From positions 1 to 5,380 of the forward strand of contig CALICC010000406.1 in the NCBI GenBank assembly GCA_938049325.1: a DNA stretch of 5,380 nucleotides. Reading direction: 5' to 3'. Below, piece after piece: positions 1-5,380 of this stretch; within the stretch, counting starts at the first letter, position 1, and every line of letters begins with the position of its first letter. A program made the translations under genes and the position numbers. The stretch is from an uncultured Ilumatobacter sp. Lineage in GTDB: Bacteria; Actinomycetota; Acidimicrobiia; Acidimicrobiales; Ilumatobacteraceae. The notes below the pieces were generated by a model that was not told the origin of the DNA, did no database searches, and saw only the letters and a list, made by a program, of their open reading frames with translations.

Positions 1-315
1 GTTCGGTCGTTGCCGGCCGGACCGGCGGCGCTGGCGATGAAACTCACGGCGGGACTCGGTGTGACGCCGTTCGCTCCGTATCACTGGATGATGTACTCGA
101 AGTCGATGTGGTTCGACCTCGAACACCTCCACGACGAGCTCGGCTGGTCACCGACCTGGTCGACCGACGAGATGTTCGCCCAGAGCTACGACTGGTTCCT
201 GGCCAACCGAGCCGACACCGATGACGCTGAAGCCTCTCACCATCGCCGCAGTTCGAAACAGGGCGTGCTGAAACTCGCCAAGCAGGTTTCGCGCTTCCTC
301 CCACGAGCCGGCTGA
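1..315 (+). CDS. NAD-dependent epimerase/dehydratase (extended SDR), C-terminal fragment
   Basis: The reading frame is open from the first base, so the start and the Rossmann N-terminus with the NAD motif and Tyr-x3-Lys catalytic site lie left of the window. The visible 104 residues are the substrate-domain end of an extended short-chain dehydrogenase/reductase of the GalE-like nucleotide-sugar epimerase type. The supporting pattern is LGVTPFAPYHWMMYSKSMWFD (fragment residues 19-39) followed by ELGWSPTWSTDEMFAQSYDWFL (46-67), matching the family ending 'F(D)...LGW.P..s..EM...sYdWyl..r'. Family enzymes interconvert or dehydrate nucleotide sugars in the cytoplasm. The exact substrate cannot be told without the N-terminal part. 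After the usual end near residue 70 comes a roughly 34-residue extension: an acidic/His linker and then a basic amphipathic segment (about 86-102). The stop TGA lies 2 nt before the next ATG, so it is probably cotranscribed with the glycosyltransferase and may supply or modify a sugar for the same glycan. The family call is solid; the substrate is unknown. Confidence 0.85.
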   Translation, partial: VRSLPAGPAALAMKLTAGLGVTPFAPYHWMMYSKSMWFDLEHLHDELGWSPTWSTDEMFAQSYDWFLANRADTDDAEASHHRRSSKQGVLKLAKQVSRFLPRAG

Positions 316-320
316 CGATG
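313..320 (+). promoter_or_regulatory. Stop-start junction TGACGATG (likely translational coupling)
   Basis: The epimerase stop (313-315) and the glycosyltransferase ATG (318-320) are separated by only CG. The preceding bases (about 298-312) contain no AGGA/GGAGG-like sequence, so reinitiation by ribosomes finishing the epimerase is the simplest way to start the large protein. Confidence 0.55.
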
Positions 321-3300
321 CTCGATCGGGCGCGGCGACACCAGACAGCGCTCTCCGTAGCGCTGCTCGGTCTGCTCGCGTACCTCCCCGCGTTGACGGC
401 GTCGCCCGGCCGGATGCCGACCGACTCCAAGCTGTACGTCTACCTCAACCCCGGGCGCTTCATCGCCGACACGACCACGACGTTCGACCCGCGCCAATTC
501 GCCGGCTGGGTCCCGCACCAACACATCGCGTATCTCTGGCCGACCGGGCCGTGGTTCTGGTTCTTCGAGACGCTCGGCGTGCCCGACTGGATTGCCCACC
601 GACTCTGGATCGGCACCATCCTCTTCGCTGCTGGCTTGGGCGTCCGCTGGCTGGCACGAGTGCTCGGGTTCAGTCCACTCGCTGCGCTCACCGCGGCGCT
701 CGTGTACCAACTCTCGCCGTACATCCTCCCGTACATCTCTCGTACCTCGGTACTTTTGCTCCCCTACGCCGGGCTCGGCTGGATCGTCGGGTGCACGGTG
801 CTCGCGGCGCGCCGGGGAGGTTGGCGGTATCCGGCCGCGATTGCGCTGATCGTGTTCACGGTCGGTGCGGTCAACGCGACGGCACTCGCGATGGTGATCC
901 CCGCACCGGTTCTGTGGCTCGTGCACACCGCATGGCAACGCTCGGTCACGATTCGCCAGGCGGTGATGGTCGCCGCCAAGACCGCATTGCTGTCGATCGC
1001 CGTGTCGCTGTGGTGGATCGTGATGCTGATGATCCAGGGGCGTCACGGTGCCGACGTGCTGGCGTTCTCCGAATCGTTGGAGTCGGTTTCGTTCACCTCG
1101 ACCTCGACCGAGGTCAGCCGTGGGCTCGGTTACTGGCTGTTCTACGTTCGCGACGCCTACGCAGCGACCACCACCGCCTCACTCGACCATTTGGTTTCCG
1201 GCCGCACGGTGTTCGCCGGCTTCGTGGTGATCGCGATCGGTCTGCTGGGCATCACCGCCACACGCTGGGAGCACCGCCGGTTCGCCGCGCTGCTGTTCGG
1301 TGCCGGCGTCATTCTCGGCGTGGGCGTGCACCCCATCGACGACCCGTCCCCGCTCATGTCGTTGCTCGTCGGTGATGGCGAAGGTGGCCTGGCGCTTGCA
1401 CTGCGCAGTAGCACGCGAGCGGTTCCGGTGATGCTGCTCGGTGTCGGACTCGGCGCTGCGGCGCTCGTGCAGACCATCGGTGCATCGTGGATCCATGGGC
1501 GGAGCCGTGTGCCACCGCGGGTACTGCGGGTCGGCATGGCGGCTGTGGTCGGCCTGACCGCGATCGTCGCACTTCCAGCGTTGCGCAACGGTGGTTTCGT
1601 CGACGAGGCGTTGGAGCGCGACCAAGCTCCGCCGCAGGCGTGGCTCGATGCCGCCGACGATCTCGATGCCCGGCCAGACGGCTTTCGCCTGCTGCAGGTG
1701 CCCGGCACCGAGTTCGGCGCATTCCAATGGGGCTATACCGTCGACCAGCCCCTGCCGGGTCTGACGGAGCGCCCGCTCGTCACGCGCGACCTGCTGCCGC
1801 TCGGCAGCCCCGCAGCGATGGATCTGGTGTTCGCCCTCGATGATCGCTTTCAGTCGGACACCATCGAACCTGCGGCCGTCGCGACCGTGTCGCGCCTGCT
1901 GGGTGTCGACACCGTGTGGGTGTCGGGTGACGTGTCGTTCGACCGCTTCCGGCTCGCGCGACCCGAAGTGGTCACCGACGAGATGACCTCGGCCGATGCA
2001 GCCGAGGCCGGACTACCGACGGTCACCGCCTACGGCGAACCGACGGTGATGAACAGCGTGATCCCGATGATCGACAACCGATCGCTGACCGACGGACGCA
2101 TTGGGTCACCCATCGCGCCGGTCACACTGGTCGACGTCGCTGACCCGATTCCAACCGTTCGCGTCAAGGACACGGTCGTCGTGCTCGCGGGCAGCGGCGA
2201 CGGCATCATCGACGCGTCCGCCGCCGGGCTGATCGATGGCACCGAAGCCATTCTCTATGCAGCCGCCGGCCCCACGCCCGATGGGCCATACCGCTTCGTG
2301 CTCACGGACTCAGCGCGCGACCGGGCTCATCACTGGCGGAGCTCGCAAGACGTCAGCGGCTTCACCGAGTCGGCGCTCGACGCGTCGGACGTCTTGCGGT
2401 TCGAGAGCGGCGATCAACGCCTCGATGTGCTGCCCGGAGCGACCGGCGACGACCAGACGGTCTCAGTTCAGGACGGACCCGTCACGGCTCGGGCGAGCAG
2501 CTATGGCGAGCGCTTCGCATACCTCCCAGAGCATCGACCGGCGAGGGCGATCGACGGCGATCCCACCACTGCGTGGATCGTTGCAGACCGAGCGCCGGCG
2601 ATCGGTGAGTTCATCGAGCTCGCGATCGACACACCAATCGATTTCATCGACCTGTTGCAACCCGCCGCAAGCGAGACGGAACGGACGATCACCCTGGTTG
2701 ACGTGTCGGTCAACGGGCTCCCAGCCATCTCCCATGTGCTCGACGAACGGTCGAGGACGGGCACAGGCCAACGGATCGAGATCGACTCGACCCTCATCGC
2801 GAGTGGCCAGGCGGCGCTCGGCGACGATCCGGCGCTGGTGACGATCACGATCACGGGCACCACGACCCCGCAACCGCCAATCGGTGAGGCGATCGGCGGC
2901 GTCGGCTTCGTAGAGATCGGCACCGGGCTCGAACCGACAGTTGAGTGGATCCGAACGCCCGTCAGCGAGATGGCCGCCATGGCCGAGGCCGACGGTGTCG
3001 ACGTCGTGTTCACGCGGCTGCGCACCGAGCCGACGGATCGCTGGCGCGACGATCCCGAGCCCGCACTCGCCCGCCGGTTCGAACTCGGACGCGAGCTCGA
3101 CGTCGACACGCAGGTCACCCTGCGCCTCGACCAGCGTCTCCATGGCCGGGCGTTGGCCGAGCTCCTCGGCGAGCCCGCGTTCGCCACCTCGAGTCTTCTG
3201 GGAGCTCCGAGCGCTCGCGGTGCCGCTGCGTTCGATGGCGACGCCTCGACAGCTTGGGTGACGAACTTCGACGATGCCGTCGGCGCAGCCGTCACGGTGC

Positions 3301-4541
3301 AAGGTTCAGGAACCGCCACGCAGCTCACGATCGCTCAGCCGGCCGGCGACTTCTCCCCCATCACGACGCTGCGCGTCTCCGACCCTGCGGGCGCCTTCGA
3401 CATCGAGGTCGTGGCCGGCAGCGAACCGGTCATCGCGCTGCCGCGACCCATCGATCTCGCGAGCGTCAGCCTTGAGATTCTGACGATCGAGGAGCGGTTC
3501 ACGCAGAATCGCCGCTTCAACGAACCGACGGTGTTGCCCGCTGCGATTTCCGAGGTTCGTTTCGACGACGAGTCCCCGACCATCCGGCCAAGCGACCGGC
3601 TTGGCACCGACTGCTCCGACCGTTTCCTCGAACTCGACGGCACGCCGGTTTCGCTCCGCTTCGACATCGCAACGCTCGACGCGTTGGCGGGCGACCCGAT
3701 CGACGCCCAGGTCTGTTCCGCGCCGTCGCTCAGCGCCGGCACACATGAATTGCTCAGCCAGCCTGGAGCGACAACGGGCTTCCACGTCGATCGCGTGGTG
3801 TTCTCAGAACGAGTGGGGACTCGGGGAACCACAAGCGAGGTCGACCCGACCGAGCCGATCGTCGTCGAGTCATCGTCGCGGCATCGCGTCGTCGAGATCC
3901 CGCCGTGTCCGAACGGTTGCTGGCTCGTGCACGGCGAAGGGTTCAACCCGGCGTGGCGAGCGTCGATCGAAGGTGTCACCGCCGGCGAGCCGACGTTGAT
4001 CGACGGCAACGCAAACGGATGGTGGATCCCGCCAACAACCGAGCCAACGCGAGCCGAGATCACATGGCCGGTACAGCGACAACTGAACATCGCGTTCGTC
4101 CTCACGCTGCTCGCCCTCGCTGCGTGTGTTGCACTCATCGTACGTGGCCGCCGTCGCAGCGATGAGCCCGAAACTGAAGCCCTGGCGCTGCACACGGACC
4201 AAGAAGCGGCGACGACACGCTCTCAGTTCATCGCTGGTGTCGTCACTGCGTTCGGTGCTGGCCTCTTCATCAGCTGGCCCTGGATGGTCGCCGTCGGTGT
4301 CGTGTGGGTTGTTGCCACGCTCATCAAGCGTCCGGCAATGGTCGGTTTCGTCGGTGTGGCGATCGTGGCGGGTGCGGGACTCGTCGTCACGTCCGTGGTC
4401 CGCGACGAGCGGCCGTTCCCAGACGCTGGTTGGCCCGTTCGATTCGAGTGGCTTCACGGCTGGACGCTGCTCGGTGTTGTGTTGGTCGTCGGCTCGACAT
4501 TGCTGAGCGGCGGCACGCGCACGCCGCAGGACGAAGCGTGA
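318..4541 (+). CDS. aftD-like: AftD-type alpha-(1->3)-arabinofuranosyltransferase family protein (GT-C, DUF3367-like)
   Basis: This is a complete 1407-aa polytopic membrane protein, close to the roughly 1400 aa of mycobacterial AftD. After a short basic N-terminus comes helix 1 (about 10-28), then an external loop with D36 in 'PTDSKLY', where GT-C enzymes carry their acidic catalytic residue. About ten more hydrophobic segments run to residue 421 (near 96-115, 120-137, 145-165, 171-206 as two, 215-240, 299-315, 322-340, 369-389, 401-421). Loop residues E252/E255 precede 'RGLGYW' (268-273), as in the family. The external part (422-1255) holds the family block GFRLLQVPG...FQWGYTVDQPLPGL (from 455), 'GVDTVWVSGDVSFDRFR' (529-545), two discoidin-like modules (722-868 and 955-1082), a Cys-bearing beta-rich stretch, and 'GFNPAW' (1208-1213) with 'DGNANGWW' (1229-1236). 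About four helices follow (1256-1276, 1304 onward, 1345-1363, 1380-1400). Known AftD transfers arabinofuranose from decaprenyl-phosphoarabinose to arabinan outside the membrane; donor and acceptor here are inferred. The ATG at 318 is the only sensible start: it lies 2 nt after the previous stop and just before helix 1. There is no clear Shine-Dalgarno sequence, so coupling is likely. Confidence 0.88.
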   Translation: MLDRARRHQTALSVALLGLLAYLPALTASPGRMPTDSKLYVYLNPGRFIADTTTTFDPRQFAGWVPHQHIAYLWPTGPWFWFFETLGVPDWIAHRLWIGTILFAAGLGVRWLARVLGFSPLAALTAALVYQLSPYILPYISRTSVLLLPYAGLGWIVGCTVLAARRGGWRYPAAIALIVFTVGAVNATALAMVIPAPVLWLVHTAWQRSVTIRQAVMVAAKTALLSIAVSLWWIVMLMIQGRHGADVLAFSESLESVSFTSTSTEVSRGLGYWLFYVRDAYAATTTASLDHLVSGRTVFAGFVVIAIGLLGITATRWEHRRFAALLFGAGVILGVGVHPIDDPSPLMSLLVGDGEGGLALALRSSTRAVPVMLLGVGLGAAALVQTIGASWIHGRSRVPPRVLRVGMAAVVGLTAIVALPALRNGGFVDEALERDQAPPQAWLDAADDLDARPDGFRLLQVPGTEFGAFQWGYTVDQPLPGLTERPLVTRDLLPLGSPAAMDLVFALDDRFQSDTIEPAAVATVSRLLGVDTVWVSGDVSFDRFRLARPEVVTDEMTSADAAEAGLPTVTAYGEPTVMNSVIPMIDNRSLTDGRIGSPIAPVTLVDVADPIPTVRVKDTVVVLAGSGDGIIDASAAGLIDGTEAILYAAAGPTPDGPYRFVLTDSARDRAHHWRSSQDVSGFTESALDASDVLRFESGDQRLDVLPGATGDDQTVSVQDGPVTARASSYGERFAYLPEHRPARAIDGDPTTAWIVADRAPAIGEFIELAIDTPIDFIDLLQPAASETERTITLVDVSVNGLPAISHVLDERSRTGTGQRIEIDSTLIASGQAALGDDPALVTITITGTTTPQPPIGEAIGGVGFVEIGTGLEPTVEWIRTPVSEMAAMAEADGVDVVFTRLRTEPTDRWRDDPEPALARRFELGRELDVDTQVTLRLDQRLHGRALAELLGEPAFATSSLLGAPSARGAAAFDGDASTAWVTNFDDAVGAAVTVQGSGTATQLTIAQPAGDFSPITTLRVSDPAGAFDIEVVAGSEPVIALPRPIDLASVSLEILTIEERFTQNRRFNEPTVLPAAISEVRFDDESPTIRPSDRLGTDCSDRFLELDGTPVSLRFDIATLDALAGDPIDAQVCSAPSLSAGTHELLSQPGATTGFHVDRVVFSERVGTRGTTSEVDPTEPIVVESSSRHRVVEIPPCPNGCWLVHGEGFNPAWRASIEGVTAGEPTLIDGNANGWWIPPTTEPTRAEITWPVQRQLNIAFVLTLLALAACVALIVRGRRRSDEPETEALALHTDQEAATTRSQFIAGVVTAFGAGLFISWPWMVAVGVVWVVATLIKRPAMVGFVGVAIVAGAGLVVTSVVRDERPFPDAGWPVRFEWLHGWTLLGVVLVVGSTLLSGGTRTPQDEA
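2481..2921 (+). other. First discoidin/F5-8C-like carbohydrate-binding module of the AftD-like protein
   Basis: Residues about 722-868 begin 'VTARASSYGE' and carry 'AIDGDPTTAW' (744-753), the typical F5/8 type C (CBM32-like) signature. An 'IELAIDTPIDFIDLLQP' strand region follows, and the segment closes with 'IGGVGFVEIG', the phrase that ends this module in AftD relatives. Such modules bind glycans on the outer face and could hold the growing polymer near the membrane active site. The boundaries are estimates from the strand pattern. Confidence 0.7.
3180..3563 (+). other. Second discoidin-like carbohydrate-binding module of the AftD-like protein
   Basis: Residues about 955-1082 open 'FATSSLLGAPSARGAAAF' and carry 'FDGDASTAW' (972-980), the same signature as the first module. 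The segment ends 'LPAAISEVRF', comparable to the '...GFVEI' ending of the first. It is shorter (about 128 versus 147 residues) and the two are well diverged outside the signature, so this is an old domain duplication or separate recruitment. The glycan bound is not readable from the sequence. Confidence 0.68.
4528..4541 (+). promoter_or_regulatory. Ribosome binding site and GTGA overlap for the acyltransferase
   Basis: AGGA at 4528-4531 sits 6 nt before the GTG at 4538, a good Shine-Dalgarno spacing. The GTG overlaps the TGA (4539-4541) of the glycosyltransferase. This fixes the start of the third gene: the next in-frame candidate, TTG at 4595, falls inside the conserved 'RPALDGLR' motif and would remove part of it. 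Confidence 0.7.
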
Positions 4542-5380
4542 CCGTCGCTGAGACCCGCGTTTCGGCGCTCGAGTATCGGCCCGCACTCGATGGGTTGCGT
4601 GCGTATGCCGTCCTGAGCGTGGTGCTGTTCCACGCCGGCGCCACGTCGAGCTTGCCCGGCCTCGCACCGGGCGGTTTCCTCGGGGTGTCGGTGTTCTTCA
4701 CGCTGTCGGGGTACTTGGTCACCACGCTGCTGATCCGGCGGTCGTCGTCGCCCGAAGGACTCGATCTGGGAACGTTCTGGGCCCGTCGGATCCGCCGTCT
4801 GGCACCCGTGTCGATCGCGGTTGTACTGCTGACGGTGCTGCTCGCCAGTCAGTTCTGGCCCGGCATGCAGGCAGGCGACGCCGCTGCCGGCCTGTTCGGC
4901 TACTCCAACTGGAATGTGATCGCTCAAGGCGAGGACGAACTGCTGCGCACGATCGTCGGGCCGCTCGGTCCCTATTGGTCGCTCGCCGTGGAAGAACAGT
5001 TCTACGTGTTGCTCACGGTTGCGGTCGTGCTCGCCTGGCGAACATCGCGCCCGATCCGGACGCTGTCGATCGTCGTGGCTGTCGGCTGGCTGATTTCTCT
5101 CGCGGTCCAAGTGTTCACGACGGGTCCGCAGTTCCGGCTCGAATTCGGGACCGACAGTCGAGGGAGCGAGTTGCTCGCCGGCTGCGGGCTTGCCCTGCTG
5201 CTGCACGTGCGTCCGGAGCTGATCGCTCGCCACGCTCGACGACTCGCTGTCGCCGGCCCGCTCGTCGCCATCGGCCTCGTCGGGTTGGTCGCCACGACCG
5301 ACTACGACCCGCCGTGGCTCCTGCGCGGCGGGTACTCCGCTATCTCGATTGCGAGCGCCGTGCTCGTGGCGTCGCTGCTG
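4538..5380 (+). CDS. OafA-type membrane O-acyltransferase (acyltransferase 3 family), 3'-truncated by window edge
   Basis: The frame is open from the GTG at 4538 to the last base (281 codons, no stop), so the gene continues to the right. The product is an acyltransferase-3 family membrane protein. R21-x10-H32 in 'RPALDGLRAYAVLSVVLFHA' is the family's conserved Arg/His pair. 'GFLGVSVFFTLSGYLVT' (46-62) is the second signature, 'FWARRIRRLAP' (80-90) the cytoplasmic Arg-rich loop, and 'YWSLAVEEQFYVL' (146-158) the third signature with E152/E153. 'DSRGSELLAGCGLALLL' (206-222) is a further family helix. Hydrophobic segments near 22-36, 46-66, 88-104, 146-167, 173-193, 210-224, 238-253 and 266-281 fit a ten-helix fold that is not yet finished. 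Family members move acetyl or other acyl groups across the membrane onto surface or exported sugars. Whether a C-terminal SGNH domain follows cannot be seen. The substrate is probably the glycan built by the upstream enzyme, by inference from the overlap of the genes. Confidence 0.9.
   Translation, partial: MTVAETRVSALEYRPALDGLRAYAVLSVVLFHAGATSSLPGLAPGGFLGVSVFFTLSGYLVTTLLIRRSSSPEGLDLGTFWARRIRRLAPVSIAVVLLTVLLASQFWPGMQAGDAAAGLFGYSNWNVIAQGEDELLRTIVGPLGPYWSLAVEEQFYVLLTVAVVLAWRTSRPIRTLSIVVAVGWLISLAVQVFTTGPQFRLEFGTDSRGSELLAGCGLALLLHVRPELIARHARRLAVAGPLVAIGLVGLVATTDYDPPWLLRGGYSAISIASAVLVASLL

Noticed and set aside
237..1046. Long minus-strand open frame opposite the epimerase end and glycosyltransferase start
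   Set aside because: Its translation is dominated by R, E, H, D, Q and P with no recognisable domain, and it lies antisense to strongly supported family sequence. It is a typical high-G+C shadow.
1100..1115. Near-perfect palindrome GACCTCGACCGAGGTC as possible operator
   Set aside because: It lies in the middle of the glycosyltransferase gene, encodes a conserved-region stretch (STSTEV), and has no second copy near a start.
1987..2007. Inverted repeat CCTCGGC-n7-GCCGAGG
   Set aside because: It is a 7-bp stem within coding sequence, with no T tract and no gene boundary nearby; expected by chance in G+C-rich DNA.
2463..3328. Two overlapping minus-strand open frames of about 275-279 codons
   Set aside because: They lie antisense to the binding-module region of the AftD-like protein, have low-complexity composition and no motif, and the + strand frame is clearly coding.
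3587..3605. Inverted repeat GCCAAG-n7-CTTGGC as possible terminator
   Set aside because: It has a short 6-bp stem, no T tract, and lies inside the AftD-like coding region.
3335..4667. Overlapping minus-strand open frames opposite the terminal module and the acyltransferase start
   Set aside because: They have Arg/Ser/Thr-rich shadow composition, no family resemblance, and cross the well-supported + strand gene junction.
4454..5295. Minus-strand open frames opposite the acyltransferase
   Set aside because: The + strand frame shows all the acyltransferase-3 motifs. The reverse frames are Gln/Arg/Glu-rich and without motif.

Overview
The window is a high-G+C (roughly two-thirds by eye), fully coding stretch of what looks like an actinobacterial chromosome. 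Everything supportable lies on the + strand: three genes packed head to tail with no intergenic space, in the order NAD-dependent sugar epimerase/dehydratase (3' end only), a very large AftD-type arabinofuranosyltransferase (complete, 1407 aa), and an OafA-type membrane O-acyltransferase (5' part only, running off the right edge). The junctions are TGA-CG-ATG (2 nt between genes) and GTGA (start and stop overlapping by 3 nt), so the genes are very probably one operon with coupled translation. No promoter, terminator, RNA gene, mobile element or CRISPR array is visible. The operon promoter must lie left of the window.

The centrepiece (318-4541) carries the AftD hallmarks. It has an N-terminal polytopic GT-C membrane domain with a conserved aspartate in the first external loop. 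This is followed by the characteristic 'LLQVPG..FGAFQWGYTVDQPLPGL' block, two discoidin/F5-8C-like carbohydrate-binding modules each marked by an (I/F)DGD..TAW motif, a terminal 'GFNPAW...DGNANGWW' module, and a C-terminal bundle of membrane helices. Its length nearly equals that of mycobacterial AftD (about 1400 aa).

Taken together the cluster looks like a cell-envelope polysaccharide module: a soluble enzyme that makes or converts a nucleotide sugar, a lipid-phosphate-sugar-dependent glycosyltransferase acting on the outer face, and an acyltransferase that may decorate the same glycan. The taxon cannot be fixed. AftD homologues are best studied in Mycobacteriales, but the sequence is diverged and could equally come from an uncultured or deep-branching actinobacterium (for example Acidimicrobiia). 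That assignment is inference. I see no wholly new system. The most interesting points are the tandem carbohydrate-binding modules, the operon pairing of an AftD-like enzyme with an acyltransferase, and a basic amphipathic tail on the epimerase.
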